A stretch of DNA of 64,000 nucleotides. Source: Patella vulgata (taxonomy: Eukaryota > Mollusca > Gastropoda > Patellidae). Shown here piece by piece: positions 35,422-45,848 of this stretch. Below the pieces are notes generated by a model, which did not search any database, had not been told where the DNA came from, and saw only the letters and a list, made by a program, of their open reading frames with translations. Location: contig NC_065884.2 in the NCBI RefSeq assembly GCF_932274485.2, forward strand, positions 70,268,046 to 70,332,045, in the 5' to 3' direction. The position numbers and the translations under genes were made by a program. Each line of letters opens with the position of its first letter. Positions within the stretch are counted from its first letter, which is position 1.

Positions 35422-35705
35422 AGTCACGGTCGCTAAGCGGGTAGGGCGCTGGCTCACTAGCCTGGAGGTCGCGTGTTCGATCCCTGCATTGGCCGAGAAA
35501 ATTCATCGGGATTTTCCGACGTGGTTTCCCTTTGTCAGTGGTGCAGGACTGCGGGCCCGACAAGGCAACTGTCTGGTCGTTGGGACGAAAAGTCGAGGTC
35601 CCATGTATGCATTTACATGCCCGTAAAGATCCTTTGGCAGTTGGATTTCGATATAAGAGTAGGTTAGCCCAGTCATAGTAGGACGTTAAATCCATTTCAT
35701 TTCAC
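35422..35705 (+). mobile_element. SINE type B, copy 2
   Basis: Copy of 11208-11498, with a slightly shorter tail. Confidence 0.65.
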
Positions 35706-35764
35706 AGTGGCATTTAACGATGGAGACTTTGTGGTAACAGTGTAATGATATGAATTACATTTGG

Positions 35765-36040
35765 AGAGAGAGAGAGAGAGAGAGACGAGAGAGAGAGAGG
35801 GGAGTTAACCTCCACTCGACACAAACTAGGTCATTTCGGGACTAACATATGGTTCAATTTTATTTCAATAATTTGCTATCGAGGAGGGATCTATTTCTGA
35901 GGGAGGAAACCGGAGGATCCGGAGATAACTCACAAGGTTGGACAGGCGACCCTACTCCCCTTGTCCTGTACATCCGGGGAACCGACACCACGCCAGTTGA
36001 CTCCATGACAGACCTTATGATACAGCGCCATCCCCCAGCC
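35765..36040 (-). mobile_element. SINE type A, copy 2
   Basis: Copy of 11585-11850, with a changed GA tail. Confidence 0.6.
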
Positions 36041-36177
36041 TCCCGTAGAATACTAGGGCCATCTACATCGCGAATGTGTTGCCATGTTAACGCCATAGTT
36101 CAATTCCGTACGGAAAAAGGAATGGATATTTTTTATATTCATATTTTGATTCATCTTTTTTATTTTTTTTATTTCAG

Positions 36178-36221
36178 CTTCTGTGATAATTATCATTATG
36201 TTCCTGGTTCTTTATATCTGA
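36178..36221 (+). CDS. Hydrophobic C-terminal exon, copy 2
   Basis: Same as copy 1. Joined to the in-frame stalk of this copy it gives SASGQEIQASVIIIIMFLVL and then YI and a stop, the best evidence that the exon belongs to the SRCR gene. Confidence 0.5.
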
Positions 36222-36248
36222 GTCTGAATCAAAATTTATTATTATTAT

Positions 36249-36557
36249 GTTATTCTCACCTCATTGCAACAATTAAAAATGAAATTTATTTCTATATAAT
36301 TATTGTAATCCTGAAATGTCTTATTTATCTTATTTTCACCTCATTGCAACAACTAAATGAAAATTATTTTTATATAATTGTAATTCAGAAATGTCTTATT
36401 TATCTTATTTTCACCTCATTGCAACAACTAAATGAAAATTATTTTTATATAATTGTAATTCAGAAATGTCTTATTTATCTTATTTTCACCTCATTGCAAC
36501 AACTAAATGAAAATTATTTTTATATAATTGTAATTCAGAAATGTCTTATTTATATTA
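36249..36557 (+). repeat. 75-bp tandem repeat, 4 units, copy 2
   Basis: Four units against two in copy 1. The expansion alone creates a long open frame here that is not a gene. Confidence 0.8.
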
Positions 36558-36575
36558 TTGTTCTTATAGCAATTC

Positions 36576-36834
36576 TGGGGGGTTTGATGGCCGAATGGTT
36601 AGCACGTGCGGGCTATATTATTGAGTCTGTCATTGAGTCAACTGGTGTGGATTAGACTCCCCGCTTCTACGTGACAAGGAGTAGGGTCGCCTGTATAAAC
36701 TCGTGGGTTTTCTCCGGGTCCTACGCGCAAGAGAACTATTGAAATAAAATTGAACCATGTTAGTCCCGAAACGACGTAGTTTGTGTCGAGTAGACGTTAC
36801 CCCCCCCCCTCTCTCTCTCTCTCTTAAATGTCTT
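36576..36834 (+). mobile_element. SINE type A, copy 2
   Basis: Copy of 12234-12488. Confidence 0.6.
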
Positions 36835-37123
36835 ATTTATTTTTGGCGATGGTATCTCGGACCCCATATTGACGGCCGTCATTCTTAGATAGAAATTTTT
36901 AAAAAAAGATTTCGCTGCGATAGATTGTCAACCAATAACGCACCCCTAGCTGACAATATTTCACTTAATATCCCAAATTAATTCGCCATTCCCACTCGAA
37001 TTTTGTAAATATAGCGCAGAAAATAGCTGCCATATCCTAATTAAACGCGATTAAGTCTGTGAACACGCATCTTCAATAGAAGGCTTGATCTCGCCTTAAC
37101 TACGTACATGTAAAACTCGCGGT

Positions 37124-37386
37124 CGTTGCTTCAGAAACATGGTGAACACGGTTCTTTTGAACACTTTGTTGCAAGGGGATGGGGTGTCCCTGAAACTTTT
37201 GCCCTAGAATATTTTAAGGGCCCTGTGTGGTTCGTTCTAAAAGAGACACCAACATCCGGTGGTCGGGTAGAGTTAAGAGAGTTTCTCAAAGATATATCAA
37301 TGTCCGGTTTCCAGGTGGAGCTAGAGACTATCATCTTCACTACAGTAACCACCGTGTGCTTTGATGAACATATGAAAATAACATAA
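37124..37386 (+). CDS. Unrecognised open frame (possible exon), copy 2
   Basis: The frame is open for about 86 residues (FEHFVARGWGVPETFALEYF, GPVWFVLKETPTSGGRVELR, ending DEHMKIT and a stop). It has protein-like composition and an acceptor-like GTTGCTTCAG just upstream. Copy 1 at 12787-13030 lacks two bases and loses frame in the middle. It lies between the SRCR tail exon and CARD gene B, and I do not recognise the family. It could be a terminal exon, a fragment of a mobile element or chance. Confidence 0.3.
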
Positions 37387-38186
37387 TAGGCATGCACAGT
37401 GTTTTATTGCCACAGCGGGTAACACAAGTTTGTATCGCCATTTGACAAAGTCTACAAACTAAATGATTTGCGCGACCTCGATGATCTCTTTTGGGCCGAA
37501 ACCTTCAGGCAAACTTGTGTCAATTTTGAAGTTTAATGTCTTAAGGCACATTAAAAACTGTCGACGGTCTTTGTCAGACCTGTGAAATCCAGCAAACTTG
37601 AATTAATTCATAATTGTTTATATACGCGAACGCCGCCCCCCCCCCCCCCAGCCTCAGTATGCAGTAAGCAAAGCAATACACCATCATTCATCGAATATAA
37701 CTGACCATTACATCATGTTGGTAATGTCAACGACTCTGGGTAATATTGAATTAGAACTTCAAACCCTTCTTAAGGCCGTTATCCCCTAAGGATGATGTGT
37801 TTTACATAGGCTATAACAAGCCTGTTTCCCAACCCCATTACGATATCCTGAATAAAAAAAATGTTTAACAACAAAATCCGTAAGAGCGTGAAAACGTCCA
37901 CCAAATGATATTACAGGAAGAGCTGCTGGGCTTTATCCCTTAAGATCTGCTCTGGTGAGTCGTTTAGAACGAAATAAAATCAATGAAATGACACGAAGCA
38001 AAGTGATACATTTATATTCATTCCAAATAATTTACATAGTTCATTCAGTTTTAGATTACAATATAAAAAAATTACTAAAATGACGCAATGCCTGTCACAA
38101 AATTGAAAAGATCGTGATTTGACTGATATACAAAATACTAATGATAAATATACAATGATCAGCCATGACACAGAAAATTGTAAATT

Positions 38187-38494
38187 TTAACTGTTTAATG
38201 CATCTTCTAGGACTTTTGCTATGTTATATGTTGGTGCCAAGGCGTTTATAATTCTTCTGAGGACATTAGGACCACGATTTGCAAGAAGATCCACTAAGTC
38301 TCTTGCTGCATCTGCTTCGTGTTTGTCTTTAGTTGTCCTTTCGATTCGAGTTTTATCATTCAAGTCTATAATGTGGGCTTGATATAATTTCATCATAACG
38401 TCGCCAAGGTTCCATTGAAAATCTTGTACAATACGTTCGGTGTTTGATATCCATACTTTCTTATCATCGGCATTCATCGATCCTTTTTGGAAAT
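38187..38494 (-). CDS. Gene B exon 3 (CARD-2 and stop)
   Basis: The exon has the same limits, acceptor and stop as gene A exon 3. It reads FQKGSMNADDKKVW near the start and LEDALNS at the end, and it is fully open. Changes from gene A in the CARD cluster in the 5' two thirds, while the flank beyond the stop is nearly identical. That is why I place the edge of the recent duplication here. Confidence 0.72.
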
Positions 38495-38837
38495 CTGTAA
38501 AACATGATTTCTTTTAATATGATTATTATAACTCAGAGCACTTGCTGATCATCTTATCGACCCAAAAAATCAACACTTTAAAAGTAAGTTGTTTCTGACT
38601 GCCCAGATAGCCATCCTTGAAGGGCGGCTTTCAAGGTTTTAGGGAAAGGATTAATAACTACACCTAAACCAGCAATTCGACCAACATAACTCTTATACTT
38701 TTGAACGTGTGATCTCTCTAACTATCAGGATGGATAATGTTATCTGTCTGCCTGTCTACCTGTCTGCCTATCTATCTATCTATTGGTCTGTCTACCTATA
38801 TGTCTACCTGTCTATCTATCTATCTATATATTTATCT

Positions 38838-39067
38838 TGAGGGTTGGGTGGCCGAATGGCTAGCTTTCTCGCGCTGTATCATAAGGTCTGTCATTGAGTC
38901 GACAAGGAGTAGGGTCGCCTGTCCAACTTCGTTGGTTTTCACCTGATCCTCCGATTTCCTCCCACTGCTAAAGACCCCTATGCGCACGCGAATTATAGAA
39001 ATAAAATTAAACCATATGTTAGTCCCTACATGGCCTGACGTGTGTCGAGTGGACGTTAAAGCCCCTC

Positions 39068-39103
<36 letters not shown>

Positions 39104-39105
39104 AT
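38838..39105 (+). mobile_element. SINE type A in gene B intron
   Basis: It sits where 14376-14625 sits in gene A, with the same head deletion and the same adjoining TATC/TGTC microsatellite. So this insertion predates the split of genes A and B or was carried by conversion. Confidence 0.65.
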
Positions 39106-39414
39106 CATTTACCCAGTATAATGAGTGACACTGTAGCTAAATGGTGTCCGAACCTGTGTGTGTACTTGACTGCGTCTGGCTTCTAGTTACCGGACCTGCT
39201 CCCGAATCGCCTGAAAATATTACAAATTACGTTGCCTTTGTAAATATGCCACAACTCTGCAAACTATTATACATTATTTTTATTGATTAAATTCTATAGC
39301 CATTTTAATCTTTCAACATCAACATATATCAATATATAAAATCCAACGAAACCGGTTTAGTCATTTTTACACCAAACGTTGTGTTGGTCAAATAACAGTT
39401 TCTAACATTCTGCA

Positions 39415-40225
39415 TATTGTTTTATTTCCACAGCGGGTAACACACGTTTTGCATTTTAATGCTATATGTAATACCCGTTTGAGAAAGTGTACAAGCTGTG
39501 TCGAGGGGTCTAAATGCTTTGCGCAAACTAGTGCCAATTCTCAATTATTTTCTGTCAACTTCTTTTTCCACCGTTTATTTGCAGAGTATTTTGTACGTTG
39601 ACACCCCTCAATGTTCCCAAAACAGCCCAACCATTTGATCAAGAAATAACAACCGCTCCCCCAGTCAAGCTAATCAGATTCTCCACAAAGTACGAATTAT
39701 GTCTAATAATAACCTATAGGGACTCATATTTCCGAAGCAATGGACCGAGAAATCCCTCTCTCTGGCCATTGCTGGATTAGTTTCTGATACTTGAGCTTTT
39801 AAGGGAGTGTGTCGCTATTCTTCCCGTGCAATCAAATCTATCCCAAGTACAGCAACATGACAGCCCTTCGTTTATTCTGGGTCTCGCCTAAAACTTTGGA
39901 CAGCGATTTAGGGTATTTAAAAACGGTGAAAGTATTGTTCGTCTCCGAACAGTATTGTTTACATTGTAACCGTTGATAGCCTCGTTTGTCACGCAATTAG
40001 TTTTTCAGCAATATTCTGCTAAGCACTGGTTAATCGGGTATAATAAAATCGTGAGTCATGACGTAACGTTATGTAAACATACTTGGTCCAATTTGAAGCT
40101 CTGTTTTAAGCGAAATGTTTTTGTAACGCAGTTAGCTATTAGTTGTTAATCGGACCATTGACCAGTCATAATTTGGCACAGAAATTTGCTTTCATTAATG
40201 CAGTGTTTAGTGGGATTAGGTATGA
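39415..40225. other. Gene B intron: fragment of the 37390-37540 sequence and an unassigned stretch
   Basis: 39415-39560 resembles 37395-37540 (CCACAGCGGGTAACACA-like, GATTTGCGC-like). A 60-codon frame at 39598-39780 follows a TTTATTTGCAG tract but shows no domain. It is probably not a gene. Confidence 0.35.
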
Positions 40226-40978
40226 TAACGACTTGACCATCCGTAGTATTATACAACACTATAAATATTAGGACAACAATAATAACCAGGTATGTCTACA
40301 AAATTAATGTACCAGTCACTTAAACACGTTGCTGTCTGGACTAAGACTAGTAATTAATTCATAAGTTGTCAATTTCATTAATAAATACATCACAAATGCA
40401 ATATAAATAGCACCATCACTTTTATTGTAAACAACTAAAACTCTGGTCATTGTGAAATTACTTAAAAAGTTACTTTAAAAACTTCGACCTTTGGTTTCCT
40501 ATTGCGAACGATAAAACAGACACAATAGATATTTTTAAACATCGATTCATCCACGAATTGTATACTGTAACAGGGACTGTAATACTCGACCATATTCACG
40601 AAAACTTAAACTAAGATACAATCGAAATTTTAAGAAATACTGCAATTCGATTGGCTGACCAATATGCAAATTGGATATATGCAAATTGATTTTACTGATT
40701 GAGTTGAGTTCGTAGTTTAATTTCGTACTCAGTATACTTTCTTTTGTAGTATGGCAGAAGATCTAAATTCAAATTTAAAAATAAAATTCAGAGATTTAAA
40801 CAAAGGTAATGGCAAAAGAAATACCAACAATTTTTAAGATTCAAAAATTGAAATGTAATATAGTAACTAAAAGAATTAAAGATTAAACTTGCGTTTTGCA
40901 ATGATTTTAATTTTATGAAACCATTACCACTCAAGCTTCAATTTCAATGAAAAATTTAAAATATTATTTTCAATTTAC

Positions 40979-41000
40979 CTTTACGGATGTGTTCAGCCAT
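40979..41000 (-). CDS. Gene B exon 1 (start codon)
   Basis: The ATG at 41000-40998 opens MAEHIRK, identical to gene D, and ends with a donor GTAAAT. An acceptor-like TTAATTCTACAG lies about 18 nt upstream of the ATG. Confidence 0.55.
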
Positions 41001-41238
41001 TGTTGTGCTCTATCTGTAGAATTAATAAAAGAGGAAGGGTTATATAAATTTAAAATAATGTATACTGCAGTATACTTCGTATTTCATCATAGGTAAAATC
41101 TGAATCTGTTTCACAGAGGTAATGCGAATACCTTCTTTAAACTGTGTAGAAGATGACTCGATATTTATGAGTTCACGTGCATTACATTCACGTGACGTCA
41201 CATCATACTAGAAAGCAAATGTATTATTTATATCGAAC

Positions 41239-41582
41239 AATCTGATTAAAAACACAGATCCTATTTCCTTTCGTTTTTGTCTTTACTAGTTTACTACTAC
41301 ACTAGGATCTGGAAAAGTTGTTATAACCCGTGTTCAGGATGATGCGAGGGATTAGCCAATGAAACGGTCTGTTACGGCGAGCCTTTGGCGTAAGGTGCAC
41401 GGAACTCTTGGTAACCCACTAGAAACACCAACGCTTAGTGGTTTACAAAATGTCTGACGTCATAGGGTCAAAAACCGTTCTTATGACCTCTGACGTCACC
41501 TTCCACTTAAACCGGTCAGTATAGGCCATCGAAAATATATAAAAAAACGAAACGAAATATAGATCTGTATTTTAAACAGATT
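41239..41582. mobile_element. MITE family 1, copy 3
   Basis: Both ends are present (AATCTGATTAAAAACACAGA and AGATCTGTATTTTAAACAGA). The interior matches copy 2 (GAGGGATTAGCCAATGAA, TGTCTGACGTCATAGG). It stands just upstream of gene B exon 1. Confidence 0.65.
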
Positions 41583-42299
41583 ATTATATAGGACGGGGCG
41601 TAGTAATACAAACTGGCCCGGGAAAAATTGGTGGCTTTATCTCATTGTATCCCTTCGCGTACTATTTTATGTACCGAGTATACTTTCAACCCATTTAATT
41701 GTTTTTCTTAATAATTCAAACAAAAACATTTAGAATTTAATTTTTAGAAGGAAAAATGTTAATATTGGGAGCTAATTAACTCTTCTAACAGTGTTTGTAG
41801 CGGTCAGGCGAATATTTACTGCTGATCAGTTACGTATTGTTTAAAAAGGCAAAGGTGTTTTCTATCCTAGTGTGTTCACTTCACAATAAAAATGAACAAT
41901 CCGACCAAGGAAATGTACGGGGTATCTACATTAAATTGTTGAAATTATAAATCCCAGTAAATGCAGAAAAGTAGGACGTTAAACCACCATTTTATTTTAA
42001 AATTATAGGTTACATGCGATTTAATTGTTATATAAGAAGCGTGTCTTTCAAGAAACAGCTCAGTAGAATAACATACTGTTAAAATGAAAAACGCGATGTT
42101 CACATACATAATACTTATGTGGTGTCACTTCTAAAAAATAGTAGAATAACATTACTGTTAAAATTATAAATACAATGTTTACTAGCAACTTGACGTTGTT
42201 TATCGCACGCGATATTGACATACATAATATGTTACGTCACTTGTATAAAAATAGTAACATTTCCCCAAAACCATTAAACTAAACACCAATCGAACAATA

Positions 42300-42500
42300 C
42301 AATGGCAATAAACGTCCACTCGATATACACCGGGTCATTTTGGGACTAACATATGGTTCAATTTTATTTCAATAATTCGCTTTATCAGTGGGAGGACACC
42401 CACTATGCCTTGTACGCACATACAGGTAATCGAAACCTACCTACTTGCCTCATTTATAGACCGGATAATCTAACAAGCAAGGGTTAAACTATTCGCCCCC
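42300..42500 (-). mobile_element. SINE type A, diverged
   Basis: CGTCCACTCGATATACACCG, GGGACTAACATATGG and AGTGGGAGGA. Paralogous in position to 19590-19845. Confidence 0.5.
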
Positions 42501-43344
42501 CCCCCCCACACACACACCGCCACCACCCAACCAACCTCATATTTTATAGATTCTAGACAATTTATAAATAAAGAATAATATTAAATTCTTACTTGACCAA
42601 GTAGACTTGAGAGACGAAATGTCGATGATTTTCTTTTGATTGTGTTTGAAAACACAGGTTGGTAAACACTATTAAATATTTCCGCGTCTTATATATTCTA
42701 ATATAGCGTTGAATGGAGTAGGACTTAGTATGAACACAGTTTACATGAGTCATTTTGAAACTAACATGCGGTTTTTCTTTCAGGACTGGAGGGTTTAGGT
42801 GATTTGTCTTTATTCAATCTAAAGGGTGTTCTGCCAGTCCAGTTTCCTCCCACTGCTATTGATTTTCCGACTATATTCAAAATGTGCATAAATTTATCAA
42901 TCAGTAATTTGACAAAGGTCCGTGAGAGGTAGGTGTGTGTTTGTGTAAATAAATGCACTCCTACTTGTGATCGAAAAGCAGAAGACATCCGGTCACATTT
43001 CTCAATGTGAGTGCCTCGGTACAGGGCACTTCACGGGGTTTACAGTTTAAATGATCAGGTGACAACTATGTTGATATATTGCTAGTTTGAATTGTGTTGA
43101 AGCCGCCCAAACTCGTGTAAATTTTATCTGTAGCGTGCATTGCACTCGCGTCGCCCACCCCCGCGTCATTTTCGACATAATAATAATTTGGACTGTTCAC
43201 GTTATTCACCGAAATTAATTGTTTAGTAATTAAAAATATTTTGTTAAAACTCAATATAAATCACTTTATATACATTCATGCTACCTTAATATGCGCGTGT
43301 AGATCCATTTAGTCTATTGTATGGTGGCATACGCCCTTTATAGG

Positions 43345-43600
43345 GAGGTTGGATGGCCGAATGGTTAACATGTGCGCCTTGCATCATAAGGTCTGTCATT
43401 TCATTTAGTGACGTGGTTTCGATTCCTTGCTTGTACGTGACAAGGATTAGGGTTGCCTGTCGAATATCGTGGATTTTCTCCGGGTCCTACGGTTTCCCCC
43501 CACTGCTAAATACCTCTTTGCGCAAGTGAATTATTGATATAAAATTGAACTATATGTAGTCCCGAAATGTCGAATTGACGTTAAAGCCCTTTTCGCCCTC
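43345..43600 (+). mobile_element. SINE type A
   Basis: Head GGATGGCCGAATGGTTAACA, core TTTTCTCCGGGTCCTACGG, 3' end GTCCCGAAATGTCG. Confidence 0.6.
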
Positions 43601-43809
43601 CCTCCTAACACAGCATAATGCCACCAAATAAAATAAAAAAGCTAATGACGTACACAATGGGAGCATGTTACTGTAATGCATGTGTGGAATGGCCCACCAT
43701 AATATAATTCAGTTGGTGTCGTCTACCTTATAAAATGTTAGATCGTAATACGTGTTGTGTTATTCAAACTATTGTCTTGATGTACATATACCAACACACA
43801 ACTGTGCGC

Positions 43810-44231
43810 TCCGTCTTCATTAGCCCAGTTTAGGAGCCAAACAGTAGGACGTTAAACCCCATTTCATTTCCAACACACAACGGAACCACGGTGGCTAAGT
43901 GGGTAAGACGCTGGCTTGCTAGCCTGGAGGTCACGTGTTCCACCCCTGCATTGGCCGAGAAAGTTCATCGGGATTTTCCGACATGGTTTCCCCTTGTCGG
44001 GTGGTGCAGAACGGAGGGCCTGACAAGGACAGCTGTCTAGTCGTTCGGATGGGACGAAAAACCGCGCTCCCATGTATACATTGGCGTGCACGTAAAAGAT
44101 CCCTTTGCAGTTGGAATTGGATATAAGAGTAGGCCATAGTGCCGCTACCCGGGCAAAATTTCCCTCATTAGCCCAGTTTAGGAGCAGAACAGTAGGATGT
44201 TAAACACCATTTCCTTTCATTTCATTTCCAA
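43810..44231 (+). mobile_element. SINE type B, full, preceded by a stray 3' end
   Basis: The 43815-43873 piece is a type B 3' end (TAGCCCAGTTTAGGAG...ATTTC). A full element follows at 43884 with GGTGGCTAAGTGGG and ends in an ATTTC tail, so one inserted next to the tail of another. Confidence 0.7.
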
Positions 44232-44788
44232 CATATTAAAATATCTTTAGCATACTTTGGACATGGTGTTAATACAAAAAGGCTTCGACTGAAATGATAC
44301 AACTTGTCTTTGGTATCACCCAAGATGGAAAGGACGTAAAACCACGAACGAACAAACAGAAAATATGTCGACCCCTTCCTGTACAGAAGAAACCTATATA
44401 TTTTCTGTGTCTTCTTTACCGTCAGTTATTCACATATACTATACTTCATAATCGGCTGATCAGGTGGTAAACCACTTGTGGCATGCATGGGAGCCATGGA
44501 GCTGGGTTACGATGCTAGGAAGACCTGGTGCATTTAAGTAAATGAAGACTTCCGTCCCACCCCATCCAAAAAAATAAATAAAATGTATGTGAATATTGAA
44601 ATATCTAAAACATATAAATGACTCTTTATTGATTTCAATACACAATGGCGATTAAACAGAAAAAGAAAAAGTACAAGCAAAAATCACTGAATGTTCAATG
44701 GTTAACAATGTACAATTGTATATCAAATTTTCTTTAGTACATTTCAATCAAATTAATTGTTTAGCATTTACTGCACTAAAAGAATCAC

Positions 44789-45125
44789 CAGGGGCGGATT
44801 CAGAGGTGGGGGGGGGGATTTATCATCAGATGGTGGGATGGGATGGGTATTCAAAGCGCGAGATAATGATATAGGCATATTACAGTTAAGCTTTGCATCA
44901 ATGAAAATGAATCACAATGTAAGGGTATTAATTCATAATAAAAATTGACGTCAAACAGGATGCTGGGATTTTTTCTTTAAAAAGCTCAGTGTGTATGTAC
45001 AAGACAAAGACGATAGAGACGTGTATTTCGCAAAACATTTCAAGCCGCCCCCCGCCCCACCACAAAGATACATTGTCACAGGAACCTAGCAAACCCCCTC
45101 CTGTAAAAACTCCCGGATCCGCTCC
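44789..45125. mobile_element. MITE-like element with ends CAGGGGCGGATTCAG / CTCCCGGATCCGCTCCCG
   Basis: The ends are imperfect inverted copies and the interior has no long frame. Ends of this look are common in non-autonomous hAT-like elements. Target duplication is not clear. Confidence 0.45.
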
Positions 45126-45534
45126 CGATCAATGATATCCAAAAAGCCACATGGTTCTTTTAATTTTTTTCACATCATATATCATACAGGCGTGAATACA
45201 ATATTTACATAATTCAAATGAAAATATAACATGAATAAATTTAATTGAGTAAATTTTAGTTAAATGTATTCACAAGACAACATGAGCCATTGTTGATCGC
45301 TTTAAAGGAACTAAACCTCTAGCTCAAAATTTAGATTAACATTCGAAATTAAAAACACATCAAAATCCTTGAAATCATAGAGTGCACGCTGAAGCGTACT
45401 GGTTTCAAAATTGCATCTTAAATACCATCTTAATCCATATTTTCACGGTATGGACCCAAAATTTTGTATTGTGATGTCGCGTCCGTTATCCATTCTCATT
45501 CAGATATCTTGAACAAAAATATTGTTTTAATTGT

Positions 45535-45848
45535 TTAAGATGAATTGTTTAATTCACATTCTAGTTCTTTTGCTATGTCATATCTTGGCTTTAGGGCCCT
45601 TATAATTCTTTTGAGGATATTATCACCACGCTCAACAAGGATATCTACTAATTCTCGAGCTGCGTCTACTTCTTGTTGCTCTTTAAGTACCTTATAGACT
45701 CGTTTTTTATCATCAAGGTCTATAATATGGGCTTGATATAATCGCATCATAGCATCGCCAAGACTAGATTGCAACTCTGTCACAATACGTTCCGTCATTG
45801 ATATCCATAATTTCTTATCATCAGCATTCATCGATCCTATTTGGAAAT
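45535..45848 (-). CDS. Gene D exon 3 (CARD-2 and stop)
   Basis: The acceptor CATGTTTTACAG precedes 45848 and the frame is open to 45535 (LECELNNSS end). It is two codons longer at the C terminus than genes A and B and clearly older in divergence. Confidence 0.76.

Larger units (their letters stand above)
31826..36221 (+). pseudogene. SRCR receptor-like gene, copy 2, damaged
   Basis: This is the same exon order as copy 1: SRCR1 31826-32149, SRCR2 32747-33052, SRCR3 34249-34540, SRCR4 plus stalk about 34768-35123 and tail 36178-36221. SRCR1 and SRCR2 are nearly unchanged and SRCR1 keeps the shared TAA. SRCR3 has a net loss of 17 nt that breaks the frame and removes one of its two cysteines. 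About 1.46 kb is gone between SRCR3 and SRCR4, taking the SRCR4 acceptor and first codons. The stalk is in frame here and joins the tail correctly. The copy looks non-functional as a four-domain protein. Confidence 0.62.
26310..38200 (+). repeat. Recent segmental duplication, copy 2
   Basis: Second copy of the block. It is about 2 kb shorter, mostly from one loss of about 1.46 kb between SRCR3 and SRCR4, a loss of about 0.47 kb in SINE-B DNA and seven fewer minisatellite units. Identity falls sharply in or next to the gene B CARD-2 exon at about 38.2 kb. Confidence 0.95.
38187..41000 (-). pseudogene. Gene B: CARD gene that has lost most of its CARD-1 exon
   Basis: Exon 1 is whole (41000-40979, MAEHIRK plus one base, donor GT at 40978) and exon 3 is whole (38494-38187, CARD-2, 102 codons with stop). 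Of exon 2 only the first part survives. After the acceptor before 40762 it reads DLLPYYKRKYTEYEIKLRTQ and then meets a stop within about 70 nt, where homology to genes A and D ends. No other CARD-1 coding was seen between 38.5 and 40.7 kb. Because introns are phase 1, direct splicing of exon 1 to exon 3 would keep frame and give a 109-residue single-CARD protein (22 + 308 nt). So it is either a pseudogene or a gene remodelled to one CARD. Confidence 0.65.

Noticed and set aside
35849-36655. Plus-strand open frame of 268 codons
   Set aside because: It runs from a reversed SINE type A through an intron and the 75-bp repeat into another SINE. It is open only because the repeat expanded, and copy 1 is interrupted.
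37131-37397. Minus-strand open frame of 88 codons
   Set aside because: It overlaps the plus-strand unknown frame, which has the better composition and an acceptor. No splice context was found on the minus side.
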